Shown here in pieces: positions 15,436 to 24,667 of a stretch of DNA of 64,000 nucleotides. The position numbers and the translations under genes were made by a program. The DNA lies in NCBI RefSeq assembly GCF_000497245.1, contig NZ_AWTC01000003.1:1688-65687 (forward strand), in the 5' to 3' direction. This DNA is from Sporolactobacillus laevolacticus DSM 442 (lineage in GTDB: Bacteria > Bacillota > Bacilli > Bacillales > Sporolactobacillaceae). A model generated the notes under the pieces. The model worked only from the letters and a program-made list of their open reading frames with translations, did no database searches and was not told where the DNA came from. Within the stretch, counting starts at the first letter, position 1. Every line of letters begins with the position of its first letter.

Positions 15436-16548
15436 GTGCTGAAAAAACATTCAAATCTGATTTTCTGGACTGTGGAGCTTCTTGGAATTGCGCTGCTTAT
15501 CTTCATTTTAACGAAAATTTCTTTTATTTTCATCCCGGTAGTCACTTTAATTACGACACTTTTCTTCCCGATTATTGTAGCAGGTTTTCTGTTTTTTCTG
15601 ATCAGCCCGTTCGTAGACATTTTCCAGCGAATGAAAATACCGAGAGCAGTCAGCATACTGATTATTTACATTATCCTGACGGGGATGATTACGTTGCTTG
15701 TCGTAATTGTTGGGCCGCCGTTGGCGGATCAGGTCAAATCGCTGTTCAGCCAGCTTCCGGATTACATCACCAACTGGAGAAAAAGCATTGAGCATCTGGC
15801 AGATTCACGCGGCTTTAAGTGGCTGATTCATCAGAACTATTATTCCATTGACAAAATTCAGCACAGCCTTGAACAGATGTTGAAATCATTCACGAATAAT
15901 GCTGGAACTGGGTTGTCGACATTTTTTAATGTGCTGGTCAACGTGACACTAACCGTAGTAACGGTACCATTTATTTTGTTCTATATGTTAAAGGATGGAA
16001 ACAGGCTGCCTTATGCGGTCACCCGTTTCTTCCCCCAAAAGTATCATGGTGAAGTCAATCATATCTTGAGTGATCTGAATGATACACTTTCTTCCTACAT
16101 TCATGGGCTGATCATTGTCGCTTCATTTGTAGGGATTACTTCAAGCATTGGCTTTGCAGTAATCGGCTTGCCGTATAGTCTTCTTTTGGGATTGATCGTA
16201 GGCGTGACGAATATCATTCCTTATCTCGGTCCGATTATTGGTGCAACACCAGCGTTAGTCATCGCGCTGATGGATTCCCCGGCCAAAGCATTGCTTGTCC
16301 TAGCTGTGATTGTTGTCGTTCAGCAGCTCGATGGACACTTGATTTCTCCACTCGTCATGGGAAAAAGACTGAATACGCATCCGCTGACCATTATCGTTCT
16401 GCTGCTCGTCTCGGGAAAATGGATTGGTCCGATCGGCATGATTCTTGCCGTACCAACCTACGCGATGATCAAGACATTTATTGCACACATGATTCGGCTG
16501 GTGCGCTTGCGCCGCAAGAGCAAAGACGATAGTTTAATTAAATCATAG
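15436..16548 (+). CDS. AI-2E family (PerM-type) membrane protein
   Basis: Polytopic membrane protein, 370 residues, of the AI-2E transporter family (PF01594), some members of which export small molecules or exchange sodium and protons. About eight helices, a periplasmic-type segment near 110-160, and the family hallmark LIVGVTNIIPYLGPIIGATPALVIALM around 265-290 are visible. GTG 15436 lies 9 nt after AAAGGTG; GTG 15427 overlaps that site. It converges on alsR with only 1 bp between stop codons and no separate terminator seen. Confidence 0.82.
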   Translation: MLKKHSNLIFWTVELLGIALLIFILTKISFIFIPVVTLITTLFFPIIVAGFLFFLISPFVDIFQRMKIPRAVSILIIYIILTGMITLLVVIVGPPLADQVKSLFSQLPDYITNWRKSIEHLADSRGFKWLIHQNYYSIDKIQHSLEQMLKSFTNNAGTGLSTFFNVLVNVTLTVVTVPFILFYMLKDGNRLPYAVTRFFPQKYHGEVNHILSDLNDTLSSYIHGLIIVASFVGITSSIGFAVIGLPYSLLLGLIVGVTNIIPYLGPIIGATPALVIALMDSPAKALLVLAVIVVVQQLDGHLISPLVMGKRLNTHPLTIIVLLLVSGKWIGPIGMILAVPTYAMIKTFIAHMIRLVRLRRKSKDDSLIKS

Positions 16549-16549
16549 A

Positions 16550-17443
16550 TTATTCATCTTCGCCGCTGCGAATCCGCTTTGTGAGTGAGACAAATTGTTT
16601 CAGAGCCGGATTCGTATTTTTTTTCAGATAGGCGAGTGATAGCACGGCTTTGAGCGGATACTGATCAATGTATCGGTAGACCACTTCCAGGTTGAACAGC
16701 TTTTCAGCGGACGCGGGTACTACACCAATGCCGATACCGGCCGACACAAGTCCTACAACCATCTGGTATTCGGTCGCTTCTTGGACAATCTTTGGGGTGA
16801 AATCGACATTTTGGAAAAGTGAAAGAAATTCATCATAAAGGCCTGGCCAAATGTCACGAGAGACAAGAATAAAAGGTATGTCGCGAAGATCCTCAATCAA
16901 TATTTTGTCTTTCTTTGCCAGTGGATGGTTTTTCGGCAACGAAAGTGCCGCGTAGCCACGCTTGATTGGCGTGGTTTCAATCAAAGAACTGCTGACCGGA
17001 GGATGCAGGAGTCCGACATCAATACGATCGCCGATCAGTGCGTTCACTTGATCGGGCGTAGAGAATTCATGAAGACGGATCGAGACATAAGGGAAAGTTC
17101 GCCGATACTCCCTGATGATGCTTGGCAAAATGTCATAGGTTGCCGAACCGACAAAGCCGATCACCAATCGTCCAAACTCGCCGCGGTGCGCTCTTTGCGC
17201 TGTGTCTACAGCCTGGTTGACTTGCGCGACTACTTCGCGGGCTTCCGGCAGAAAAAGCTCACCGGCCGTTGTCAATTCAACATGACGTTTATTCCGCTTA
17301 AAAAGGGCGACGCCAATTTCTTCTTCAAACTGCTGAATTTGTTTGCTGAGCGGCGGTTGTGTCATTTGCAACCGAGCAGCTGCCCGTCCGAAATGAAGTT
17401 CTTCTGCGACTGTAATGAAATAAATAAAATGGCGGAGTTCCAT
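16550..17443 (-). CDS. alsR: LysR-type regulator AlsR
   Basis: Activator of the acetolactate/acetoin operon, responding in B. subtilis to acetate and growth phase. The 297-residue protein has an N-terminal winged HTH (MELRHFIYFITVAEELHFGRAA, MTQPPLSKQIQQFEEEIG) and a periplasmic-binding-like effector domain from about 90. IVQEATEYQMVVGLVSAGIGIGVVP is nearly identical to what I recall of B. subtilis AlsR. Divergence from alsS, 270 bp apart, is the classical arrangement. ATG 17443 follows GGAG. Confidence 0.93.
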   Translation of the reverse strand: MELRHFIYFITVAEELHFGRAAARLQMTQPPLSKQIQQFEEEIGVALFKRNKRHVELTTAGELFLPEAREVVAQVNQAVDTAQRAHRGEFGRLVIGFVGSATYDILPSIIREYRRTFPYVSIRLHEFSTPDQVNALIGDRIDVGLLHPPVSSSLIETTPIKRGYAALSLPKNHPLAKKDKILIEDLRDIPFILVSRDIWPGLYDEFLSLFQNVDFTPKIVQEATEYQMVVGLVSAGIGIGVVPASAEKLFNLEVVYRYIDQYPLKAVLSLAYLKKNTNPALKQFVSLTKRIRSGEDE

Positions 17444-17713
17444 CTAAGCTCATGCTCCTTTTAAAATAGATTCACTGGCAATTTTTCCCGGCCTTTTTGA
17501 ACATCCTCTTCATTACTAATATACCCTGTGTATTACATAGTGTTCAATAATATATTTCACATTGCTAATTTCAAGCGGTACAATGATATTAATCACAGTA
17601 ACATTTGGTAAATGATGAACGGAAAGGTCTCCTGACATTCATTACAACGATTGAAACCATGAGGCTGATTCGCCTTATAATGAAACACTCACAAATCAAG
17701 AGGAGGAATTATC
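17444..17713. promoter_or_regulatory. alsR-alsS divergent control region
   Basis: 270 bp of AT-rich sequence expected to hold AlsR sites. Near the alsR side a 14-bp family-B repeat match (17478-17491) is visible. I could not settle on exact promoter hexamers; GAGGAGGA precedes alsS. Confidence 0.4.
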
Positions 17714-19405
17714 GTGAGCGAATTGAAAAAGGAAAAAGAAGAGCAGAAGCTTGCCACTGGTGCTGAACTCGTCGTCGATTGCTTAATCAAGCAAGGGGTG
17801 AAATATATCTTTGGGATTCCCGGAGCGAAGATTGACGCGGTGTATGATGTGTTGAAGGACCGTGGGCCGGAATTGATTGTTTGCCGTCACGAGCAAAATG
17901 CCGCTTTTATGGCTGCCGCGATCGGACGTATCACATGTAAACCCGGTGTCTGCTTGGTAACATCAGGTCCGGGCGCTTCAAACCTTGCAACTGGCATTGT
18001 GACAGCCAATGTTGAGAATGACCCGATTGTCGCTTTAGTAGGAGCTGTTCCGCGTGCCGACAGGCTGAAAAGAACTCACCAGTCCATGGATAACGCGGCT
18101 TTGTTCCAGCCTATCTCAAAGTTCAGTGCTGAAGTTGTTGATCCGAAAAACGTACCGGAAGTGGTTACCAACGCATTCCGTGCAGCGGAATCCACTTCAG
18201 CTGGTGCGAGTGTAGTCAGCTTCCCGCAGGACGTGCTTGTTTCTACAACAACTGTTAATGCACTTGGCCCGTTGGAAAGCCCGAAACTTGGAACAGCTTC
18301 TGAAGCAGCTATTGACCGGGCAGTTGAAGCAATTAAAAATGCAAAGATGCCGGTGATTCTCGCAGGAATGCGTGCTAACCGGTTCTCCGTAGTTTCTTCA
18401 GTTCGCTCGCTGCTTCGGAAGATTGCCTTTCCTGTTGTGGAAACGTTCCAGGCAGCAGGTTTGATTCCGCGTGATATGGAAGAACATTTCTTCGGCCGAA
18501 TCGGTCTGTTCCGCAATCAACCGGGTGACTTGGTATTGGAAAAAGCAGATGTTATTATCACGATCGGATACGATTCGGTGGAATATGATCCAAAGTACTG
18601 GAATAATGTCGGGAACCGAACAATTATCCACCTAGATGAAGTGCGCGCTGATATTGATCACTATTATCAGCCATCCATTGAGCTGGTTGGTGACATTGAG
18701 TCAACAGTTCAACGCATTAAGGATAAGCTGACTAACCTGAACATGACCAAGGATAGCCTCACTTATCTTGAAGAAATGCGACACAAGCTGGATGCGCGTG
18801 ATGAGCCGCCGAAGAAAGCAAACGGTAATCTAGTGCATCCGCTCAGTCTGATTCACACGTTGCGCCACTTGATCAGTGATGATACGACTGTAACCTGTGA
18901 TGTCGGCTCTCACTACATTTGGATGGCACGCCATTTCCGTTCCTATGAACCAAAGACACTGCTGTTCAGTAACGGTATGCAGACACTAGGTGTCGCGCTT
19001 CCATGGGCAATGGCCGCTTCGCTAGTTAATAATCATGCGAAAACCATTTCAATGTCCGGTGACGGAGGATTCTTGTTCTCAGCCATGGAACTGGAAACAG
19101 CGGTTCGTCTGAAACTGCCGATCGTTCATATTATTTGGAATGACGGAACCTATGATATGGTTGCATTCCAGCAGAAAATGAAGTATGACCGTACATCAGG
19201 AATCGACTTTGGAGCAATTGATATTGTTAAATATGCAGAATCCTTTGGCGCTAAAGGCCTTCGGGTCAACAAGCCTGAGGAATTGGAGAATGTATTGCGA
19301 GAAGGACTCGAATACAATGACGGACCGGTAATTATTGATGTGCCGGTTGATTACAGTGACAATATCGCACTTGGCAAGAGTCTGATTCCGAACCAATTAA
19401 ACTAA
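17714..19405 (+). CDS. alsS: Acetolactate synthase, catabolic
   Basis: ThDP enzyme condensing two pyruvates to 2-acetolactate and CO2. The 563 residues contain the ThDP-activating Glu in [17 protein letters not shown] (near 60), a central domain and the cofactor motif [35 protein letters not shown] (near 450). It lacks the FAD-dependent features and small-subunit partner of the anabolic enzyme, as expected for AlsS. Followed by alsD after 76 bp without a terminator, so alsSD is one operon. The pathway removes excess pyruvate as neutral acetoin. GTG start after AGAGGAGGA. Confidence 0.95.
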   Translation: MSELKKEKEEQKLATGAELVVDCLIKQGVKYIFGIPGAKIDAVYDVLKDRGPELIVCRHEQNAAFMAAAIGRITCKPGVCLVTSGPGASNLATGIVTANVENDPIVALVGAVPRADRLKRTHQSMDNAALFQPISKFSAEVVDPKNVPEVVTNAFRAAESTSAGASVVSFPQDVLVSTTTVNALGPLESPKLGTASEAAIDRAVEAIKNAKMPVILAGMRANRFSVVSSVRSLLRKIAFPVVETFQAAGLIPRDMEEHFFGRIGLFRNQPGDLVLEKADVIITIGYDSVEYDPKYWNNVGNRTIIHLDEVRADIDHYYQPSIELVGDIESTVQRIKDKLTNLNMTKDSLTYLEEMRHKLDARDEPPKKANGNLVHPLSLIHTLRHLISDDTTVTCDVGSHYIWMARHFRSYEPKTLLFSNGMQTLGVALPWAMAASLVNNHAKTISMSGDGGFLFSAMELETAVRLKLPIVHIIWNDGTYDMVAFQQKMKYDRTSGIDFGAIDIVKYAESFGAKGLRVNKPEELENVLREGLEYNDGPVIIDVPVDYSDNIALGKSLIPNQLN

Positions 19406-19481
19406 TCCTATTCAAACGATTAGGTGGGTATATTGGGCACCTGTCAGCTATTAACTTTTGAGGAAAGAGGTTTTTCCCATT

Positions 19482-20201
19482 ATGGCAAGTACAAAGAATA
19501 ATGGACAATTGTTTCAGCTTTCAACAATGTCGTCTCTGCTGGACGGTGTATTTGAAGGCGCGATGAGTTACGATGAGATTAAAGAATATGGGGATTTCGG
19601 TATTGGCACCTTTGAACATCTGGATGGTGAAATGATCGCTTTTGACGGACAATTTTACCGATTGCGGGGTGACGGCACAGCTACCCCTCTTAAGAGCGAG
19701 GACATGACACCTTTCTGTTCACTGACGTATTTCCAGCCAACCGTTGAGAAAAAGTTTGAGCAACCCCTTGAAAAAGCGGCGTTTGAGAATGAATTGAAGA
19801 AGCTGATGGCTAGCGAAAACCTGTTTTACGCCTTCCGGATTGACGGCGTCTTCAAGGAAGTTAGTACGCGAACGGTTGCTTATCAGGAACAACCAATTCC
19901 TATGATTGAAGCCGTTAAATCACAACCGATCTTTCATTTTAAAAATGTGAAAGGAACGATTGTCGGTTTCTGGTCGCCTGCTTACACACAAGGTATCGCT
20001 GTATCAGGTTTTCATCTCCACTTTATTGATGAGGAACGAAAAGGCGGAGGCCATGTGTTTGACTATTCATTCGATCACGGCACAGTGCAGATCGACAAAA
20101 AATCACATATGAGTCTTTACACTCCGGAAACAGAAGGGTTCCTCAAAGCCAATCTTTCACGGAGCGACTTAGAGAAAGAAATTAAAGTAACTGAAGGCTA
20201 A
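19482..20201 (+). CDS. alsD: Alpha-acetolactate decarboxylase
   Basis: Metalloenzyme converting 2-acetolactate to (R)-acetoin; 239 residues. The metal-binding region is visible as SGFHLHFIDEERKGGGHVFDYS (two His in HLH and a third in GGGHVFD). LFQLSTMSSLLDGVFEGAMSYDEI and GIGTFEHLDGEMIAFDG at the N-terminus match the family. ATG 19482 is chosen; TTG 19458 overlaps the AGAGG site. Second gene of alsSD. Confidence 0.95.
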   Translation: MASTKNNGQLFQLSTMSSLLDGVFEGAMSYDEIKEYGDFGIGTFEHLDGEMIAFDGQFYRLRGDGTATPLKSEDMTPFCSLTYFQPTVEKKFEQPLEKAAFENELKKLMASENLFYAFRIDGVFKEVSTRTVAYQEQPIPMIEAVKSQPIFHFKNVKGTIVGFWSPAYTQGIAVSGFHLHFIDEERKGGGHVFDYSFDHGTVQIDKKSHMSLYTPETEGFLKANLSRSDLEKEIKVTEG

Positions 20202-20212
20202 AAAAATAGCAA

Positions 20213-20248
20213 TAAATAAAATGATAAATAAAATGATAAATAAAATGA
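20213..20248. repeat. Three 12-bp tandem repeats
   Basis: ATAAATAAAATG is repeated three times directly after alsD, before the terminator. Probably a replication-slippage product in AT-rich spacer. Confidence 0.8.
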
Positions 20249-20249
20249 T

Positions 20250-20300
20250 TAAGAGATCTGAAACGGAAAAGATTGTATTTCCGCTTCGGATCTTTTATTT
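20250..20300 (+). terminator. Terminator of alsSD
   Basis: Nineteen-base arms starting AAGAGATCTGAAACGG pair with CCGCTTCGGATCTTTT with three mismatches or wobbles, followed by ATTTTG. Confidence 0.75.
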
Positions 20301-20430
20301 TGACTCTATTGCACGATGATTCATTGTAGATCAGCAGCAGTGTTCTATTCGAGTGAGATGAAGAATACAGTGGGTAAAAACTGTGCCTTTCAAGATTGGA
20401 ATAAGGATAAAAAAGAGGCAGGCGAAGATC

Positions 20431-20709
20431 TTGATTCAAATGATGATCATACCGGCATTTGCAGCATTAGGATCGATCATGGTGTTGACCATACTTATCA
20501 AGCTATTATTTCATGCGCATGATCTGATTCTATTTCCTGTAGCTCTTGCATTAGGTTTGTTTTACACAGCGTTTGTTGAACAAAGATCTAAGCTGGTTGA
20601 AGGTGCTTTGGCTGCAGGGATTTACGCACTTTCAGCTTATGGGCTTTATATGATTGTAAGAAAACTGTTGGTACTCTATCGTCATTCAAAGGAAGGGCCT
20701 TACCAGTAA
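20431..20709 (+). CDS. Small membrane protein of unknown function
   Basis: About 92 residues with three predicted membrane helices: MMIIPAFAALGSIMVLTILIKLLF, LILFPVALALGLFYTAFVE and LVEGALAAGIYALSAYGLYMIV, ending in a basic tail. I do not recognise the family. TTG 20431 and ATG 20440 both lie after an AGAGGCAGG; GTG 20383 would add a basic head without a ribosome site. Stands alone between terminators. Confidence 0.55.
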   Translation: MIQMMIIPAFAALGSIMVLTILIKLLFHAHDLILFPVALALGLFYTAFVEQRSKLVEGALAAGIYALSAYGLYMIVRKLLVLYRHSKEGPYQ

Positions 20710-20748
20710 TGATTTTTGGAGAGTGAAAATGTATGGGTTTGTTTCATG

Positions 20749-20775
20749 CGCTTATTTTAAGGCGCTTTTTTTGTT
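20749..20775 (+). terminator. Terminator after the small membrane protein gene
   Basis: GCGCTT / AAGGCGC imperfect stem followed by TTTTTTT. Confidence 0.55.
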
Positions 20776-21007
20776 AAATAAAAGGCTCTGTTCATTTCTA
20801 CTGTTGATCAAAAATTTGCGGAACTCCTGCGGGAAGGTGAAGGTACCTGCTAATTACTCGCCGTGGCGCACTTCGAAAAAGCCTGTCCAACAAGTACATA
20901 CCCAACGTGGTCCTGGTCTTCTCAAATACTCAGAATGGCCAAGACATGAAATGGGCGATAAATAAATCGTTTATCTGATAGAAAATACACCTTTACCAGG
21001 ATTACAT
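20776..21007. other. Non-coding stretch with degenerate repeat-like text
   Basis: Contains GGAACTCCTGCGGGAAG, reminiscent of the CTGCGGGA core of repeat family A, but too diverged to align. The ORF 20723-20965 has no ribosome site and no protein-like composition. No gene is called here. Confidence 0.3.
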
Positions 21008-21589
21008 TTACGAAGTAAAGAGTGTATAGATCCCGATGAAGATCAGCAAAAGCGATGCAGCGTATTCAGACATTCTGCCAATACGTGACCTGAGTCTTTT
21101 TAGCCCTACCCGTTGCCCGGCTTCAATGGAGAAAAAGGAGAGCGTGCCGACCGTCAAAGCGACACCAGCAGGATTTAATCCACCAATTCCGGCGCCAAAA
21201 GCAGTGCCCATGGCGTTGAAAGATAAAGCAAAGCTTAACCAAAATGTCTCGTTGAAAGAAATAAGATTGTTTTGATCACGATCAATCTGATCCGCCTGGG
21301 GAATGGTTTTTGATGGCTTATCACGATGCCTGAATGCACCTGCGAATGTCCAAAGTCCGATGCCGAGAATGATCGCGCCACTCATCATATTCGCGAAGAA
21401 TTCCGGAATGGAAAATCCAAGCAACGATCCAGCGATAATCGTGGCAAGTGATGTGATCAGTGCCACGGTAGCCATGAATAGATTAGCGATCCAAGTGATT
21501 TTTTTACCTTGGATTCCGTACGACATACCGACAGCGAAATTATCAATGCTCGCTGCGATGCCGATTAAGAGAATCATGAACCAATGCAT
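21008..21589 (-). CDS. MntP/YtaF-like membrane protein
   Basis: 193-residue polytopic membrane protein of the MntP family (PF02659), built from two inverted three-helix halves. ASIDNFAVGMSYGIQG in helix 1 and LSFNAMGTAFGAGIGG in helix 4 carry the conserved acidic/small residues; in true MntP the second half also has an Asp, here Asn. That pattern is closer to the sporulation protein YtaF than to the Mn2+ exporter. AAGGGGATG precedes ATG 21589. Function therefore uncertain: manganese export or a spore-specific role. Confidence 0.75.
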   Translation of the reverse strand: MHWFMILLIGIAASIDNFAVGMSYGIQGKKITWIANLFMATVALITSLATIIAGSLLGFSIPEFFANMMSGAIILGIGLWTFAGAFRHRDKPSKTIPQADQIDRDQNNLISFNETFWLSFALSFNAMGTAFGAGIGGLNPAGVALTVGTLSFFSIEAGQRVGLKRLRSRIGRMSEYAASLLLIFIGIYTLFTS

Positions 21590-21821
21590 TTTCTCATCCC
21601 CTTAGCTACATAAATAGTACAAACGGGCCAACGAATTGTTGTTTTACAAATTGCCCGGTCGGAAGGTATAGTATGTTAAAATAAGAAAGGTGTTCATTAA
21701 GAATGCCGACGTTGACATGAAGCTATATAAAAAAGAGTTGGTAGGCTGCTTGTTCCTTTCGGGATCACCGGGAGACAGACAGTAAAGCATGAACCGAATT
21801 GGTTGAGAGACAGGTGATCGA

Positions 21822-22601
21822 GTGAAACAGATTTTAAAGACGCATGGCCTCTTTGACGGCGCTGCCTATTATTATCTGAAATATCGGGGCCAATATAGTG
21901 AGCAATTGATACAAACATTAGCAAAAAAGTGTAATTTGGATGGTAAGGGGCGGCTGCTCGATCTAGGCTGTGGAACAGGCAAATTGACTTTCCCGATGGC
22001 CAAATATTTTCAGGAGACGATCGGCCTTGATGTCAGTACTGATATGTTGCAATCTGCCCAGAGTCAGTGTGAATTGCTGGATATCGAGAATATGAAATGG
22101 GTCAACATGCCTTCTGAAAGCGTGGACGCTAAGCTCGGCACATTCCGGATGATTACGTCAGGAGATGCGTTTCACTGGATGGATCGTGAGCGGGTTCTGA
22201 AACTGAGTTATGATCGCCTTGAATCAGGCGGGGCGCTTGCGCTCGTTGGTCAGGGACATATGCTTGGTGATCGTTCACTGGATTGGCAGCAGTCCGTTCA
22301 ACGAGTTATTGACAACTGGTTTCCCAATGCCGGTCAAAGAAAGATTGGTGTCCGACATGAACAGTTACTGGCTCAATCTTCGTTTCATTCCTTACTAAGC
22401 GATCAGATTCATTCAGTAAGACACCGTGATATCCCGTCTATTATTGGCTATCTTTACTCCACTTCAGCATGCCGAAAAGAATTTCTCGGCAAAGATGCAC
22501 CTAATTTCGAAAAAGAAATGTACGATCAGCTTAAATCGCTTAATTCGAGCGGGATCTTCACAGAGCCTGTTACTGATTATTACATCATTGCATTTAAATA
22601 A
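21822..22601 (+). CDS. SAM-dependent methyltransferase
   Basis: Class I methyltransferase, 259 residues. The SAM-binding motif I is LLDLGCGTGKLTFPMA (near 48), motif II acidic residue in TIGLDVSTDML, followed by SGDAFHWMD, a sequence typical of Methyltransf_11 family proteins whose substrate is unknown. C-terminal 90 residues are not diagnostic. Start GTG 21822 follows AGGTGAT. Neighbour genes give no substrate. Confidence 0.8.
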   Translation: MKQILKTHGLFDGAAYYYLKYRGQYSEQLIQTLAKKCNLDGKGRLLDLGCGTGKLTFPMAKYFQETIGLDVSTDMLQSAQSQCELLDIENMKWVNMPSESVDAKLGTFRMITSGDAFHWMDRERVLKLSYDRLESGGALALVGQGHMLGDRSLDWQQSVQRVIDNWFPNAGQRKIGVRHEQLLAQSSFHSLLSDQIHSVRHRDIPSIIGYLYSTSACRKEFLGKDAPNFEKEMYDQLKSLNSSGIFTEPVTDYYIIAFK

Positions 22602-22660
22602 GGCCACTGTTATTAATAAAATTCAAAGCATTATAGACAGAAATTGAGGAGGAAGCGCGC

Positions 22661-23455
22661 GTGAATAATCATGACATCGACTACAAAATCGAAGGCCAGG
22701 AAATGCAATTTGTAGAAATTGAACTGGATCCAAGTGAGACGGTCATCGCTGAAGCTGGAAGCTTCATGATGATGGAGGACGGGATCGCGATGGAGACGAT
22801 TTTTGGTGACGGAAGCAGCCAAGGCGGTGGCGTTATGGGCAAGTTGTTTGGAGCCGGAAAACGTTTGCTGACAGGCGAAAGCTTGTTTATGACCGCCTTC
22901 ACCAATGAAGGAGCTGGAAAGAAGCATGTTTCTTTCGCTTCGCCCTACCCCGGAAAGATTATTCCGCTTGACCTGAGCCAGTATGGTGGCCGAATGATCT
23001 GTCAGAAGGATTCGTTTTTATGTGCTGCAAAAGGTGTTTCCGTAGGTATTGCTTTCCAAAAACGATTAGGTACGGGCTTTTTTGGCGGTGAAGGGTTCAT
23101 CATGCAGAAACTTGAAGGTGACGGGCTCGCCTTTGTTCACGCAGGCGGCATGATTAAAGAAATTGATCTTGAATCTGGTGAAATGCTAAAGGTAGATACA
23201 GGCTGCCTTGTCGCAATGACAAGCGGCGTCGACTATGACATTGAGCTAGTCAAAGGCGTGAAAACAGCGTTATTTGGTGGTGAAGGGCTGTTTTTTGCGA
23301 CTTTAAGAGGTCCGGGAAAAGTGCTCGTTCAATCGCTGCCATTCAGCCGATTGGCGAGCCGCGTGTTCAGTGCGATGCCAGGCAACCCTGTAGGACGAAG
23401 CAAGGACGAAGGGAGTATTACAGGCGGTTTGTTTAACCTATTTGACGGCAATTAA
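22661..23455 (+). CDS. AIM24/TIGR00266 family protein
   Basis: 264-residue Gly-rich beta-structured protein of the AIM24 (TIGR00266) family. Repeating elements such as [45 protein letters not shown] and [25 protein letters not shown] are characteristic. The molecular role is unknown. GTG 22661 follows GAGGAGGA at 8 nt. Immediately after the methyltransferase (60 bp, no terminator), so the two may be cotranscribed. Confidence 0.85.
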   Translation: MNNHDIDYKIEGQEMQFVEIELDPSETVIAEAGSFMMMEDGIAMETIFGDGSSQGGGVMGKLFGAGKRLLTGESLFMTAFTNEGAGKKHVSFASPYPGKIIPLDLSQYGGRMICQKDSFLCAAKGVSVGIAFQKRLGTGFFGGEGFIMQKLEGDGLAFVHAGGMIKEIDLESGEMLKVDTGCLVAMTSGVDYDIELVKGVKTALFGGEGLFFATLRGPGKVLVQSLPFSRLASRVFSAMPGNPVGRSKDEGSITGGLFNLFDGN

Positions 23456-23518
23456 TTGCTTAGACAATATGTTAATAAATTGACTGCTGTGTTCGCATAT
23501 AATGGAGCTCCTTTTGAT

Positions 23519-23553
23519 AACAGCGCCGCTGGTAAATGCCGCGGCGCTGTTTC
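23519..23553 (+). terminator. Terminator after the AIM24 gene
   Basis: AACAGCGCCGC / GCGGCGCTGTT with a 11-nt loop and T-rich tail. Confidence 0.8.
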
Positions 23554-23650
23554 ATTCCTTCAAAGTATCTTTTTTTTCGGGCAACATGCTAGGTTTCTGA
23601 CTGCTAATTCGTTACAATAAAGTGAATGAAATAAATCGGAGTGGTATCAG

Positions 23651-24607
23651 GTGAGTGAAACAAAGAACCGGAATGTATCGGATACGGCGTCCGGAAAGAA
23701 AAGTATGAAATGGGTGTTCTGGCTGCTTGCCGCGAAGGTCCTCTTTATTCTTTTGCTTGCTGGGCTGACTATCTGGATTATTTACGCTGTTCGCGCTGCA
23801 AATATGGACGGAAATCAGGCCAACCATTTTGAGCGTGTGCTCGGGGCAGGCTACAGCAATGATGGAAAAACGCTATGGCTTGGAACTGAGAAAAAGTTGC
23901 TTTTCTATAAAAAAGGCGTCTGGCATGCAGAAAAACTTAAAGATGATGAACATGCGACAGCCTTTTTACCTATTAACTCAGGATTCATTCAGCAGAATAT
24001 GGATCGCAGTTTACACTGGAAAACTCTGAATCAAGAACGCTTGATAAGCAATTCAGTGAAAAGGGATCATAGAGTTTTGGCAGTTGGTTACGCGACTGGA
24101 AGACTTTATAATCTGCGGCAGAGCGGCAGCAGTCAGATTCTTCTTTTTTCAGATGACGGAGGGAAGAAATGGAAGGACAAGAGCCTGGATCATATAGTTG
24201 GTACCGTGCAGGCTATAGCCGCAGCACCAAAAAATAAGCAATTGCTGTCGATTGGAACAACAAACGGTCTTTATGTAAGCGAAGATAATGGTGTGCATTT
24301 TCAACATTACTTAAAAGGTTATTCTGTTACCTGTGTATCCTATGGCTTCTCCAAACAAACTTCACTGCTTGCTGGTACTACGGGCAAGGAAACAGAGCTT
24401 TATCAGATTCTTCCAGATCAGAAGAAAACCATCAATCTCGATATGGGCACTGTGGAGAGCGATAATCTAATTCAGATTGCACAAAACCCTGTAAAATTTG
24501 GTGAGGCAGCCATGTTGACAAAGCACGGTGATATTTACCTGACTGAAAACAGTGGGCAGAACTGGACGATTTTGGCAAAAAAAGGACGCGCATTGAATGG
24601 AAGATAA
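23651..24607 (+). CDS. Membrane-anchored BNR/Asp-box repeat protein
   Basis: 318 residues. A basic head, one membrane helix at about 21-45 (WVFWLLAAKVLFILLLAGL), then an extracellular domain with Asp-box motifs SDDGGKKWKD, SEDNGVHFQH and TENSGQNWTI spaced as in BNR/YCF48-type beta propellers. This suggests a cell-surface propeller; ligand or enzymatic activity is unknown, and catalytic residues of sialidases are not recognisable. GTG 23651 after GGAGTGG. Probably monocistronic or followed by the HAD gene 60 bp on. Confidence 0.7.
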   Translation: MSETKNRNVSDTASGKKSMKWVFWLLAAKVLFILLLAGLTIWIIYAVRAANMDGNQANHFERVLGAGYSNDGKTLWLGTEKKLLFYKKGVWHAEKLKDDEHATAFLPINSGFIQQNMDRSLHWKTLNQERLISNSVKRDHRVLAVGYATGRLYNLRQSGSSQILLFSDDGGKKWKDKSLDHIVGTVQAIAAAPKNKQLLSIGTTNGLYVSEDNGVHFQHYLKGYSVTCVSYGFSKQTSLLAGTTGKETELYQILPDQKKTINLDMGTVESDNLIQIAQNPVKFGEAAMLTKHGDIYLTENSGQNWTILAKKGRALNGR

Positions 24608-24667
24608 TAAGAATAAAGACTAAATCTATGATACACTGATGGAAATGACGAAAGGATCGGTGAAAAA

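Noticed and set aside
17714-19405. AlsS as the anabolic acetolactate synthase partner of the IlvN-like protein.
   Set aside because: Its pairing with alsD and alsR marks the catabolic enzyme, which normally needs no small subunit; an interaction cannot be excluded but is not supported.
20723-20965. 80-codon ORF after the small membrane protein gene.
   Set aside because: No ribosome site, overlaps a terminator, and the text looks like degenerate repeat sequence.
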